Assembly: GCA_019915015.1 (NCBI GenBank) | Contig: JAHBBC010000015.1 | Span: forward strand, 124,001-188,000 | DNA length: 64,000 nt | Direction: 5' to 3' | DNA from: Auriscalpium vulgare | Taxonomy: Eukaryota > Basidiomycota > Agaricomycetes > Russulales > Auriscalpiaceae | In this document: one piece after another, positions 33,296 through 44,955 of the stretch | How positions within the stretch are numbered: position 1 is the first letter of the stretch | Layout of the letters: every line of letters begins with the position of its first letter | Position numbers and translations under genes: made by a program | Notes under the pieces: model-generated | The model's database searches: none | What the model saw: only the letters and a program-made list of their open reading frames with translations | Told to the model about the DNA's origin: nothing

Positions 33296-36200
33296 ATGGC
33301 CGACGACTTTCTCCGTCTGGTCTCGCAGGCGAATCCAGCCTCCCAGCATGCACGCTACCAGCCCACAAATAACGGCTACCCGCCCTCCGCCAACTCCCCT
33401 TACAACCACGGGGCCTCTCCGCAACATATGGACCCATTCTTCGACGACGAGGACGAGCCAGACGTACCGGACTCTGCCTTTGGCAACCTCCCGTCCATGA
33501 TGCAGAGCAAGGAGAGCGGCCTCCATCTAACGGAGGCTGCCGCCCCGCCTGCTGGCTCTTCCAAACTCTCGCTGCCCACAGGAGGCACACCGCAAGGCTG
33601 GAACTTTGATGACGACGATATACAGCCACCACGTGGTCTGGGTCAGTCGAAACCCCCGCCCCCGCAGCCCCGCGCTTCCCAAAAGCTCAAGCGCAAGAAG
33701 TGGAAGTGGCCGTGGCAGAAGGAGAAGGTCTTGACTGGCGAGCGCGTTATTGCGCTCAACAACTCCGCTGCCAACGATTTCCTCTCCAACTATGTCTCCA
33801 CCACCAAGTACAACATCGCATCGTTTGTCCCGAAGTTCTTATTCGGTGCGCCGTCTAATTTATGACATACTGATCGTGTGCTAACGACCGACCAGAGCAA
33901 TTCTCGAAATACGCCAACTTGTTTTTCCTATTTACAGCTTGCATACAGCAGATACCCGGCGTCTCTCCTACCAACAAGTGGACCACCATCGCCCCTCTCT
34001 CCGTCGTTCTTCTCGCGTCCGCTTTCAAGGAGGTGGAGGAAGACTTGAAACGGCATCAATCCGACTCGGAACTGAACTCACGTCTCGCCGAGGTGCTCAC
34101 ACCCACTTCTTCTTTCGCGTCGACCAAGTGGAAGAACATCAAAGTGGGAGACGTCGTCCGGCTCCAGAACAACGATTTCATCCCTGCTGACCTCATCCTG
34201 CTGAGCTCTAGCGAGCCAGAAGGCTTCTGTTACATCGAGACAGCAAATCTTGACGGGTGCGTTGGCTCCTCTTCTCGTGCGGTCTGCGGACTGACAATGC
34301 GTGCAGCGAGACCAATCTCAAGATCAAGCAGTCGTCCCCCCACACATCCCCTCTTACCTCCCCACACCTCGTCACTGCCCTTCATGGTTCATTGCGCTCA
34401 GAACACCCCAACAACTCATTATACACATTTGAGGGCACACTCGACTTGATTACGTCTGAGGGTTTTCCGAAGCAGGTACCCCTCGGCCCCGACCAAATGC
34501 TGCTTCGCGGTGCACAGATCCGGAACACGCATTGGGCGTATGGGTTGGTCGTCTTCACGGGTCATGAGACGAAGCTGATGCGGAACGCTACGTGAGTTCT
34601 TGCGAGTATCTATGACTTGTCGTGGCCTGCTGACGACACGGTCAGCGCCGCACCAATCAAGCGGACGGCTGTGGAGAAGCAGGTGAACGTCCAAATCGTT
34701 TTCTTGTTCATCTTGCTTCTTGCCCTCTCCATTGGCTCGACTATCGGGAGCAGTATCCGCTCGGTACGTGTTTGTCTCTTTCGCCGAGAAGTGTTGCCTA
34801 TCTCTGTTGCTGTTTAGTGGTTCTTCGCAGAAAAGCAGTGGTATCTCATGGAGACGACGTCACTAGGTGGACGAGGTGCGTGCTAGTTCGTATCACTCTA
34901 GTGCGTGCTAACATCCTGTGCAGCGAAGGGTTTCATTGAGGGTAAGTTTCTGGACTGTCGCACTTGTACATGCTCTTACCCTCTAGTCTAGACATCCTAA
35001 CCTTCATCATCCTGTACAACAATCTGATCCCCATATCCCTCATCGTGACAATGGAAGTCGTCAAGTTTCAGCAGGCACAGCTCATCAACTCAGATCTCGA
35101 CATGTACTACGCCAAGACCGACACGCCCGCGCTGTGCCGCACCTCGTCGCTCGTCGAGGAGCTCGGGCAGATCGAATATGTGTTCTCCGACAAGACCGGC
35201 ACGCTCACATGCAACGAAATGGAGTTCCAGTGCTGCTCAATCGCGGGCGTCGCATACGCGGCGGAGGTGGATGAATCGCGGCGCGGCGAGGACGGCGAGG
35301 GCAAGGAGTCGTGGCGCACATTCGCGGAGATGCGCCAGATCTTGGAGTCGGGTAACCCGTTTCTGGACCAGCAGGCGAGCACCGCCGGCGACCGTGAGCG
35401 CGAGGTGCTGCGCGAGTTCTTGACGCTGCTCGCGGTGTGCCATACCGTCATTCCGGAGGTCAAAGACGAGAAGATGGTGTATCAGGCGAGCAGTCCGGAC
35501 GAAGCAGCGCTGGTGGCGGGTGCAGAGCTTCTTGGATTCCAGTTCACGGTGCGCCGCGCTCACATGATCACAGGCGTCGAGCTCACTTTCGCGATCTGCA
35601 GACGCGGAAACCGAAGTCGGTGTTCGTGAATATCCTCGGCACGACGCAGGAGTTCCAGATTTTGAACGTCTTGGAGTTCAACTCGACACGGAAACGGATG
35701 TCCACCCTCGTGCGCATGCCGGACGGCAAAATCAAGCTGTACTGCAAGGGCGCGGATACCGTCATTCTGGAGCGCCTAAGCCCGAACCAGCCGTACACGG
35801 ACAAGACCATGGTGCATCTCGAGGTGCGCACGCCCGTTTTCTTCGTTTCTAAGCCACTGCTAACTTCGTCGACAGGACTATGCTACGGACGGCCTGCGTA
35901 CGCTGTGCATCGCGTATCGCGACATTTCGGAGGCGGAGTACCGCCAGTGGTCAACGATCTTCGACCAGGCGGCCGCTACGATCAACGGGCGTGGCGAGGC
36001 GCTGGACAAGGCTGCGGAACTGATTGAGAAGGACATGTTCATGTTGGGTGCAACAGCGATTGAAGACAAGCTGCAGGAAGGTGTGCCGGATGCGATTCAT
36101 ACGCTGCAGCAGGCTGGGATCAAGGCCAGTGCTTCATACCTTCATTGACTATGCAGAAACTGATACGCGCCGTATTTTAGGTCTGGGTGCTCACTGGTGA

Positions 36201-38198
36201 CCGGCAAGAGACTGCGATCAATATCGGCATGTCATGTCGTCTGATCACAGAGTCTATGAACTTGGTCAGTTCGCTACAGTACATCTCCATTGCGAAGGGT
36301 TTAACTGAAGCTTGGGACGCAGGTCATTATCAATGAGCAGAACTTCCTCGATACAAAGGACACACTTGAGCGTCGGCTGGCTTCCGTCAAGAACCAGAGA
36401 AGCACAGGAGAGCTTGAGGATCTTGCCCTGATCATTGGTGCGTATCGCACATCAAGTTGACGTACCTTGCGCAGCTAAGAAGTCGAATGGATCTGTAGAT
36501 GGCAAGAGTCTGACGTATGCATTGGAAAAGGAAATCTCGAAAATGTTCCTGGAACTGGCGATCATGTGCAAGGCAGTTGTGTGCTGTGAGTGCACTTTCT
36601 GTCCGTGCGCGGACTACAGGCTGAATATTGCGGTAGGTCGCGTGTCTCCATTGCAGAAGGCTCTGGTCGTGAAGCTTGTCAAGAAGAACTCAAAAGCACT
36701 GCTGCTTGCTATTGGAGACGGAGCTAACGATGTCAGCATGATCCAGGCCGCCCACGTCGGTGTTGGTATCTCCGGCGTTGAAGTATGTGGCTGTATTTTG
36801 GAGGAGCAAACGGTTAGTTGACAAGGACGCGCACAGGGTCTCCAAGCTGCACGTTCCGCGGACATAGCCATCTCGCAGTTCCGATATCTCAAGAAGCTAC
36901 TTCTGGTACACGGAGCATGGAGTTATCAGCGTTTGTCGAAGCTCATTCTCTGTAAGTTTTCATGAGCTCTGTTTTCGGTTATGTCTTACATCGCTCCAGA
37001 TTCATTCTACAAGAACATTGTCCTGTATATGACGCAGTTCTGGGTATGTCTTACTATGGCGCATCATGTTCGGACACTTAATAGGCTCGTTAGTATTCGT
37101 TCTTCAACAACTTCTCTGGCCAAATTGCCTACGAGTCATGGACACTTTCCCTCTATAACGTCCTCTTCACGCTGCTCCCACCTCTCGTCATCGGTGTCTT
37201 CGATCAGTTCGTGTCTGCACGGATATTGGACAGGTACCCGCAATTGTACATGCTTGGGCAGCAGAATGCCTTCTTCACCAAGACTGCGTTCTGGCTATGG
37301 GTTGCCAATGCGCTCTACCACAGCGTTGTGAGTTGCAATTCCTCTATGACGGGTTGGCAGCGCTCAGATGGCTGCTATGCAGGTTCTGTTCGGGTTTTCG
37401 GTCATCCTGTTCTGGGGCGACCTGAAGCAGTCCTCGGGTTTCGACTCAGGGCATTGGTTCTGGGGTACTATGCTCTACCTGATGGTGTTACTTACGGTAC
37501 TTGGCAAGGCGGCACTGGTCTCCGAGTACGTGCTCACGTTCTTACACTCGCATTTGACGCCTGACACTGTAATCTTCTAGCTTGTGGACGAAATACACTG
37601 TCGCAGGTGTGTCTTCAAACATGCGAATGCGGTGACCTGTACTGACATCTTCTCACCTAGCCATCCCGGGCTCCTTCGTTCTCACCATGCTCTTCCTTCC
37701 TCTGTATATCGTGCTCGCCCCTGCTCTCAACTTTTCCCTGGAATATCGTGGTCTCGACCCACGACTCTTTACTGACTGGGTGTTCTATTTCATGCTCCTC
37801 CTGGTGCCAATTCTGTGCCTCAGCCGCGACTTCGTGTGGAAATAGTGCGTCTATTTTACGTGAGACAGTAGCCGGGTGTGCTGACCGTGACTTCGTAGCT
37901 ACAAACGGACATATCTGCCAGCGTCATACCACATCGCGCAAGAGATCCAAAAGTACAACATCCCCGACTACCGTCCACGGCAGGAGCAGTACGTATCTCC
38001 GTCGCTGCTTTTCGTCGCATTCGCTCATCATATCTTGCCCCTAGATTCCAAAAAGCGATCAAGAAAGTCCGTGCCGTACAACGAATGCGCAAAAACCGCG
38101 GCTTCGCGTTCAGCCAGACAGAGGACCCCGCGCGGCAGGACCAGGCGCGGCTCATCCGCGCGTACGACACATCGCAGATGCGACCATCTGGGTATTGA
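33296..38198 (+). CDS. DRS2: P4-type phospholipid-translocating ATPase (DRS2 class)
   Basis: This long gene with many short introns ends [10 protein letters not shown]. The protein has an acidic N-terminal tail, TM1-2 with the QQ pair ([14 protein letters not shown]), an actuator domain with ANLDGETNLK, the TM4 motif [17 protein letters not shown] (PISL, as in Drs2), and the phosphorylation site [13 protein letters not shown] near 35187-35220. It also has the nucleotide-binding FNSTRKRMS and [20 protein letters not shown], and the hinge [21 protein letters not shown](V)EG. Six C-terminal membrane segments follow ([25 protein letters not shown] onward). These motifs place it with Drs2/ATP8A phosphatidylserine flippases of the trans-Golgi and endosomes, working with a Cdc50 partner not seen here. 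The catalytic motifs are all intact. Confidence 0.95.
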
Positions 38199-38399
38199 GT
38201 ATCTTATGTCGTTATGCGGACACGGACGGACAATGTATTGTACAGTGTTTAATTTAGAGAGTATACACTCGACGGCCCTTCGGGCTGCTACTATTGGAGG
38301 TAGGACATGCAGGACATGAGATCCAGGTTAACTTATAACCCTTCACAAAAATCAGAATTATCAGTTGCTCAAGGAGAGAAGCTTAACCCATGGATGCAG

Positions 38400-38420
38400 A
38401 CTGGGCGGGGCCCGCCCAGT
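38400..38420. terminator. Perfect 10-bp-arm palindrome between convergent genes
   Basis: ACTGGGCGGG (38400-38409), one central base, then CCCGCCCAGT (38411-38420). It sits between the flippase stop (38198) and the F-box stop (38623), in shared 3' sequence. It could fold as a strong hairpin in either transcript. A terminator role is only a suggestion. Confidence 0.35.
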
Positions 38421-38479
38421 ACTAGTCTCGTTGGCTAACCTTACCCACAGAAGACAAGTTTTCGTTCTGTTCTGAGCAA

Positions 38480-40850
38480 CGTGTTGTTGTCTGCCCCGGC
38501 CCGGGTGCCTTGTGTTAACCCGGCCCAAACGCACCACACGACGCCCGTCGACAGATATTCTATGACAACCAGGCAAAATATGCGACCCCGTCAAGCTCGG
38601 CCGTTCGGAACATGCTCTTGCACTACTTCCGTCCCCTCGCCTTCTTTCCGCTCTGCGCTTTTGCCACCTCTCCATCGCCGTTGGACGTCTCCTTCGTGGC
38701 GCGCTTCGCGACGAACTTCTTCTTGCCTCCCAAGGGGGCAACCGTGACCGTCTGGACCTGTACATCCTTCTTCAAGCGTCTGACGATGTCGGTGAGCATA
38801 CCCCGGTCTTCTTCGTCGTAGTATGGGATCTCGACGGCGGAGACAGGGTACCCGTGCTTTCTACGAGTGTCCAAAACTTTCGCGAAGCGGTCAAGGTACT
38901 TGCCATCCAAGGGGTATGCTTTCCTGCTTGCAAGGTTGCGGAGGATAATCGTTGTGAGTTTCGGGAAGAGCAATGGGTCGCGGCCAGTGGGCAATGCCGA
39001 CCCGGCTGTGGAACTGTCGGCGCCGTCCGGGGAAGAGTCGGATTCGATGTCATCAACTTCGGCAGAAATGGCCAAGGCATACAACAACCCGACGGCGGTC
39101 GTCTGCCCATCGACGAAGAGAACCTCAACGCTCGTAGCTTGTTGGAACATCCCAAACCACCGGTCTTTCTTCCAAGCATGTGCGTCGTGAAGACGAAGGC
39201 GAAGAGTCTTCACATTGGATAGATAGGGATAATCCATGATCCATGCATCGTTCGAAGGTGCATCTGGGAACTCCGCGGAGAGGTTGAAAGTGGGTTCGTC
39301 TTTGAAGGCAGACTCAGCAGTCGTCAGTGCCGCCGGCCTCTCTCCCCAATTTAGACACCAGTCTACGTGCTTGAGCCACGATCGTAAGCTGAACTTGCCC
39401 CTACGCTCATTGTAATAGGTCCCGATCCCGTCCCAATCCCAATCGACCGTGCGAGGGCCTGTCGACGGCCCTTCGATCACCTTCAACACGCCGTGGACGA
39501 TGGGATGTATTTTGGCCTTCCGATTGATAAGTTCGACGCGACAAGTCTCGGGGATAACAAGGGCTTGCACGAGATCTAATCCTTGTCCTCCAAGGAATCG
39601 GAGGCGAAGGTCGACAAGTAAAGGGAGGCTAGCGACATTTGCCAGCACAGACACGGGCTGATCCTGCTCCCGGAGCGCAGTCCGGAGTGTTCGCAGCCTG
39701 GGCATCCGCTGCAAGGCTGAGTGGAGTTCTACGGCGGTGGGATAGCCAGGATCGTCGAAATCATAGTCGGTCCCCACCTCAAGAGAGAGTAAGTTCGAGA
39801 GGATATCGGAGTTCCATGAGAGGGGGCATTCTTGAAGGGTAAGGTGTCGGAGGGAAGGCATGTTGAGTTTGGAGACGTTGGAGAGGAGGTCGACGGGATT
39901 TTCGGCAATCAGACACAAGTCAGCGAGCTGAGGTGCTTTCGCGATAACTAGCAGAGCGTATTGCTTTAGCAATTTGTTTGGGTGACTCTCTGCGCGGCTC
40001 CAGCCCTCGCGCAACGTCAGCTGACGCAGGCGCTGTATCTCCTGTTCTCCCAGGTACTCTTGCAACTCCATTGCGGCTTCGAGTCCCATGTGAGCAATAT
40101 CAAGATCCAAAGACAAAGGGGCCTTGCGAGATCGGACAAGCATCTCGTGACACACCGTACGAGACTCCGCGCTCCGGTTGATGCATGCCCAAAGGCTGGC
40201 GGCATTGATGGCAACCTGCGATTTCTTTAAATCAACGATAAGGTGCACATGAGCGATGCTTACCGTTCTCCACTGACGACACACTTGCGTGACGTTCATC
40301 CATCCAATTTGCTGCCGCAATGGCTCTGGCGGAGGAGGCGGTGAAACTCCACGCCGCTTCTTCCTAGCGTGGCTTTTATGAACCTCGGGCCGGGGATGAT
40401 ATTGCAAGGCGTGGCAGGGCCTCCCTTCGGAGGCACAAAACGAGAAAATCGTTACTAAGACTTCGGAAGGGATAGCGAAGGCGGGTGCAAGCAAGATGTT
40501 TTCATAAGCACGGAGTTTCGAAAGCACATCGACAACGGCGTCGATCTCAGCTCGTACACCCGCAGCAGTCATTCCCTGCGCGAGGGCCACCCGTCTTGCC
40601 ATACCGTCGTACATGGGGACGCGAGCGCGAAGAAGGGAGGACCAACACTCGCTGGGGGTCGACCATCAGACAGCAAACAGGTCTTGGACGAAGTCACAAA
40701 CCTCGCATCGCTCTGGTTGTCCATCCTGCAGACCCTGACTGGGGATGATGAGTAGTTGAACGTTGATGCTTCGTCGGCTTGCGCTGGGGGCCGTTGGCAG
40801 AGCCGTTCTCGTCCAGGGATAGAGCTGAAAGATGGGCTCACTGCAGACCG
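38480..40850 (-). repeat. Left arm of a long inverted duplication
   Basis: This arm matches 48570-50970 in inverted orientation. It contains the whole F-box-like gene plus about 230 bases upstream (including TTGAACGTTGATGCTTCGTC at 40757-40776, which corresponds to 48651-48670) and at least 130 bases downstream (the GCAGACAACAACACGTTGC region). Edges are approximate. Confidence 0.85.
38623..40614 (-). CDS. F-box-like/LRR protein, inverted copy A
   Basis: This is an intronless 663-residue frame. An N-terminal helix (VRAEIDAVVDVLSKLRAYENILLAP) leads into an F-box-like motif, FAIPSEVLVTIFSFC, followed by IGWMNVTQVCRQWRTVSIAHVHLIVDL. The rest shows irregular leucine-rich repeats (LRQLTLREGW, LADLCLIAENPVDLL, LRHLTLQECPL, LRTLRTAL). 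The C-terminus is basic (GGKKKFVAKRATKETSNGDG...KKARGRK). F-box proteins of this kind are abundant and fast-evolving in agaricomycetes. The expected role is as substrate receptor of an SCF ubiquitin ligase; the substrate is unknown. It is about 95% identical by eye to the copy at 48814-50811. It converges on the flippase gene. Confidence 0.8.
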   Translation of the reverse strand: MYDGMARRVALAQGMTAAGVRAEIDAVVDVLSKLRAYENILLAPAFAIPSEVLVTIFSFCASEGRPCHALQYHPRPEVHKSHARKKRRGVSPPPPPEPLRQQIGWMNVTQVCRQWRTVSIAHVHLIVDLKKSQVAINAASLWACINRSAESRTVCHEMLVRSRKAPLSLDLDIAHMGLEAAMELQEYLGEQEIQRLRQLTLREGWSRAESHPNKLLKQYALLVIAKAPQLADLCLIAENPVDLLSNVSKLNMPSLRHLTLQECPLSWNSDILSNLLSLEVGTDYDFDDPGYPTAVELHSALQRMPRLRTLRTALREQDQPVSVLANVASLPLLVDLRLRFLGGQGLDLVQALVIPETCRVELINRKAKIHPIVHGVLKVIEGPSTGPRTVDWDWDGIGTYYNERRGKFSLRSWLKHVDWCLNWGERPAALTTAESAFKDEPTFNLSAEFPDAPSNDAWIMDYPYLSNVKTLRLRLHDAHAWKKDRWFGMFQQATSVEVLFVDGQTTAVGLLYALAISAEVDDIESDSSPDGADSSTAGSALPTGRDPLLFPKLTTIILRNLASRKAYPLDGKYLDRFAKVLDTRRKHGYPVSAVEIPYYDEEDRGMLTDIVRRLKKDVQVQTVTVAPLGGKKKFVAKRATKETSNGDGEVAKAQSGKKARGRK

Positions 40851-41029
40851 AGCAATGAACGTTGAAGCTTGAAGCGCTGAAGAACAAGACCGTCACGGTG
40901 GCCGTACTCACCGCACGTGCCCGCGACATATCGTCCTCCTCGGAGTCTCAGTCCAGGCTCAATTCTTGTCGCGCCGTCACCGCCGCTCTTCGCCGTCGAC
41001 GTCGATCCTCCCATACACACATCGCACCA

Positions 41030-41660
41030 ACAGTTTTGCGAGCCTGAATCTATGCATCTCGCTGGTCAGACTCGTCGTCCCACATGGTGCTCGCTACAGC
41101 GCTTCTCAAGGAACAAGGACCCAGTGAGCGTCGCCCAGTTCATGTTGTTCTGAACGGCAGCTGAAAGTCAGCTCGTCTCTTCGGCACACCTGCGCTGACA
41201 TCGTGGCATAGAGAAGCTCAAATTGCGCTCAGGGACTATGAGTTCTTTGAACACCACACCGCCCAAGACCCACAAATGGACCACGACCACGGTAAGCTAT
41301 CGTTGAGTCCGGATGACAGTTGCTGACGAGGTACCGGACACCAGAGGTACATCTGCCACGGAGCGATCAATGGCGCGGCCCAGCAATGTTGAGATTTGCC
41401 TACGAGAAGGTCTGATACCTTTCTCTCGCCCTGACACCTCGTCCGTTTAGGCTGTGGACACTGGTAAAATCATCGGCTTCGCCACCCCCACAGAGCTCAA
41501 CATGCGCACCGGCGATGACTTCCCACCATGTTTGGCAGGCTCTTGAATACCGCGCCATGGGATTTCGCGAGAGAGGCCATGAATTTCAAATGATGAATGG
41601 CTTGATGCGCCTTGTACCGGCGGCTTCAATGCAGTGATGCTGATTCTAGAGGCGAAGGTG
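41030..41660 (+). pseudogene. GNAT acetyltransferase pseudogene
   Basis: This segment is related to the intact neighbour at 42101. REAQIALRDYEFFEHHTAQDPQM (near 41215-41275) parallels EAQRALGYDTFFEKLSPETKEW. TGKIIGFATPTELN (about 41460-41505) parallels KQGFIGLSTPTELN. LEYRAMGFRERGHEFQ is followed, in a shifted frame, by EWLDAPCTGGFNAVML, which parallels KYRSMGFRERGRTWLDTPKGGFPAIML. Frameshifts, stops and the missing acetyl-CoA binding block (DFQGHGLATAL) show that it is broken. The sequence to 42100 holds no further gene. Confidence 0.7.
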
Positions 41661-42100
41661 AATGCGGATGATGAGGTTATTTCTGGTTGCTACGGACTAT
41701 CACGCTTATTCGCGATCCCAATACACCAGTATCTTGTGGCAACCGGTGCGCCGGCCGGCATCTGCGCCCATCGCATCCGAGTTGCGCCTGTCCTGCGGAG
41801 GCTTTCAGTCGTACTCAATAGTTCTTATGCCCCTCGGATCTTCCAGAACAGAAGGTAGGCTTGGCGGCAACCTTCTTACGGTCACGGTATACTTCTTGAT
41901 GGACGCTGGCTCGGGCAGCTTGAGGCGCTCCGTGGATCTTCCTTGTGACTAAACTCGACCGCCGAACATATCTGCTCCGTGATGCTGTCTAGCAATTGCG
42001 GTCAATACTTTCCCACTACTCTCTGCCTGCGGCCTCTTAAAGCGCGTGGATCGCGGATGGTTCAACCCCACGGGCACATCGTTCGACCGACACAATCAAC

Positions 42101-43195
42101 ATGCCTCAACATGCTGTCACCCTACTGAGCAACCCTACAGGCACGTAGCCATCGCGTCTTCGACCACCGCTTTCAGTCACTAATCGTACTCAGAGGCCGA
42201 AGTTGAAGAGATAACGGCATTGCTGCGTCGTGCATTTGGTGGAGGTGGGAGAAGTTTGACCGAGCAATCTTTTGTGTCGCTCACACATCATCGCAGAAAT
42301 TTCCCATGAAACTTTCCTTGGAGGCGACTGGAGTCTTCATGCTGAGTATATCCGTGCTAATGTTCGGGCCACAGCTCTCGAGGGAAAAATTTACGTCGTG
42401 AAGGACATATCCACGGGGCGTATTTTATCCTCTGGCTTGTGGTTCGAGCCTGGCCGTCTGCTATTTGGAACGTGAGTGAATGGCTGTGATGGAACTGACC
42501 GGTATTCGCTGACGGGAAATCCCAGAGAGGCTCAGAGGGCGCTAGGCTACGACACATTTTTCGAGAAGTTGTCCCCAGAAACCAAAGAATGGACGACGCG
42601 TACTGTGAGTCCCGATTCCATGCCCATCTTTATTTAGCTCACGGCAATGCTAGCTGCCAGACACAATCAATACTATTCGAGACAGACTGTACACGAAGAA
42701 GGTCAGTCGTCGTGTGTCAACCCACAGCGACTCATGTTGCGCTAGGAACTTGAAGCGCAGATGTGGTGGTGCTTCTGCCTCGGGACAGAGCCTGATTTCC
42801 AGGGTCACGGTCTTGCTACGGCACTGGTTGATGCTGTTTATGCCATGGTCCGTGTCCATCGTGGTCCTAGGCTGGGTGACCGGTCTTCACTCACTTTTTT
42901 TTACATTCTTCAGGCTCTGAGCAAGCAAGGTTTCATTGGCTTGTCGACTCCGACGGAGCTCAATGTATGTTCTCGGCGGCTTGCTGCTTTGAAAATCATT
43001 CTAAACAGCCGATTTCAGGTCGCCAAATACCGTTCGATGGGCTTCAGAGAGAGAGGTCGTACTTGGCTTGACACCCCAAAGGGCGGATTCCCTGCAATCA
43101 TGCTCTCGCGGGATGCTCCGGCTTACACCTCGCCAACTGATACTGGCGTCTACCAGTTGCAGTGTCATGACGGGACTTGGATAGAACGCGAATAG
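42101..43195 (+). CDS. GNAT-family N-acetyltransferase
   Basis: This is a spliced gene starting MPQHAVTLLSNPT. The second exon resumes EAEVEEITALLRRAF and a further one EISHETFLGGDWSLHAEYIRANV. Later exons give WWCFCLGTEPDFQGHGLATALVDAVYAM, which is the acetyl-CoA motif A (Q/R-x-x-G-x-A/G, here QGHGLA), then IGLSTPTELN and VAKYRSMGFRERGRTWLDTPKGGFPAIMLSRDAP. This is the usual layout of fungal GNAT proteins related to puromycin N-acetyltransferases. The substrate is unknown. To keep the frame, the first intron (about 42142-42193) must use a GC donor (CAG/GCACGT); it has a good CTAAT branch site. It lies inside the inverted-repeat island next to its own pseudogene. Confidence 0.8.
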
Positions 43196-43747
43196 TCTAT
43201 GCAGAATCGCCTGTAGCGTCGTAGCGGTTAGTCATCAAACTTCTTGCGTTTGTCCTGAGTGGCGCGCTGCACTGAAAGGAGCGAGCGTGACGTTGCCTAT
43301 GTAGAAGAAGCGTTCGAGCACAAGAAACAGAAGCGATGGCAGGAATGCGAGAGTTCGTCATGGCTCAGAGTGTTAAGTGATGTCCCACCGCATGGCAGGT
43401 GTGCCGTGATTCCAGAAGCTTGACATCAGAGGCTGATTCCTGGGCGTCGGGCGTAAATGATCAAGAAGAGTTCCCGGCACGTTCTGGACGGGAAACTAAT
43501 AAGATACTTTTGTGAAAGACGTCGAAATAGACATCTTAGCCATGATGTGTCTCAGGCATAAAGCCGACCAACTCCGCTCCGAATATAGAGACACGATGAG
43601 ATGGAGATAAGTGAGAAACAGATTGTCAGACCTAATGTCGAGCGATACGGGTCAAGAAGAGATTATTTTCCAGCACGACGCGCATATGCGGTCTCACGCG
43701 ACAGTGAAGAAGCACACTCGTACGATTCGATCTCCCATATAGTTTCG
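43196..43747. other. Convergent intergenic region
   Basis: No gene is recognised between the GNAT stop and the UstYa-like stop. Confidence 0.45.
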
Positions 43748-44448
43748 CTATGTCTGCGAAACAGAAGAGTGAGTAACCACCGAGGCAGTGATGCATGTAC
43801 CACAGACCGTCCGAGGCGGTAGTTGATTTTCCTCTACTGCATCGTAGATCGCCCCGAAGTTCCGACACGCATACACGTCTGTCTTCGGCCCCAACACCGT
43901 GTCCCACAACAGCGGATCCACATGCACGTCCCCCGCACACAGCACCGTCTGCCTCAAGTAGTTGAGACAGTGCCTGCTGAGGTCGGACTCCGGTGCCTTC
44001 TCTCCGGTCTCATATGAGAGCGCGAGGTCCTGCCGTAGGATGTTGAGGCACCGGAGCTGGTGGAACATCGCGATGCTGAAGGGCTGGCGCTGCTCGCCAA
44101 GGTGGATGATGCCGTCTCCGGGCGCCAGCGCTGTCCATTCGTTGTCGGCAGCGACACCATCGAGGCGGTAGTGCCGCGTGTCGTCGACGACAACGCGGAC
44201 AGGGTCTGGCTTGCCGATATCCCACCACTGTGGGAAGTCGTCCCCGACAGAGGCTGTAACACCGTCAGCGGATAGAGAGACCACGGCGATAGAGACTTAC
44301 AGCGCCCCACGGAAGCATGTCTTAGCCGCACCGCTTGGTAAACCCAGATGATCCCCGCAACTTTCCCACAGCCGACGAGAAACAGAAACAAAAAGAGCAG
44401 TAGAGGCCGAGAGGACGAGTGAATGTGCGGAATCATGAGGTACAGCAA
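43748..44448 (-). CDS. UstYa-like (DUF3328) protein, degenerate histidine motifs
   Basis: Two exons: the first gives MLYLMIPHIHSSSRPLLLFLFLFLVGCGKVAGIIWVYQAVRL (one membrane segment), the second starts SSVGDDFPQWWDIGKPDPVRVVVDDTRHYRL. The family core follows: AMFHQLRCLNILR, then SRHCLNYLRQTVLCAGDVHVDP and DVYACRNFGAIYDAVEENQ. UstYa-family oxidases use two HxxHC motifs; in this copy they read HQLRC and LSRHC. Each has lost one His, to Arg (CGG) and to Leu (CTC). The family acts in oxidative cyclisation of fungal peptides and in other secondary metabolism. This copy may be non-catalytic or a partner subunit. It is divergent from the intact relative at 44956. The exact 3' end is uncertain. Confidence 0.75.
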
Positions 44449-44955
44449 GTCGCTGGAAGGACTCGGAATGAGCAGTTACGACGGCAGATAGACTCCAAGA
44501 AGCACAAACAATAGCACACGTTGGGAGCTATTTTCGGTGGCAAGCAGTGTCTGACCTCGTGACGCAGAAGAGCAGAGAGAAGGAGGATTACTGCGGCCGA
44601 GGACTTGATGCTATCTGCCGGAGGCCGGAGAGCAAGAAGGGAGGAGCATATGGCGATTGGAGTCCGAACGTGATCTTCGCAGAGGGGACGCCGACACGGG
44701 AAACTCGGGTCCCGACCAGAATGAAGAGCAGCTCGATGGCAACAATATGGGCGGCGGCGCGTGCGCAGTTGGTCCAACAAAGGCAAACCCTAGGAGAAAT
44801 CAAAAGCGATGTTAATTAGTGTATGCTGCCGTGGGGAGCGGAGGGAACCCAGTCAACAGTTGGCGGTGGGAGGCGACGATAGCGCGCTCAAGCAGCGCTC
44901 ACGATAGCCTGAGATGCGAAGACTGCGCTCACCAAGCCCGCATGTCCCCCTCACC
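44449..44955. promoter_or_regulatory. Shared divergent promoter of the two UstYa-like genes
   Basis: About 500 non-coding bases between two start codons. Co-regulation of the pair is plausible. No TATA box is obvious. Confidence 0.4.
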
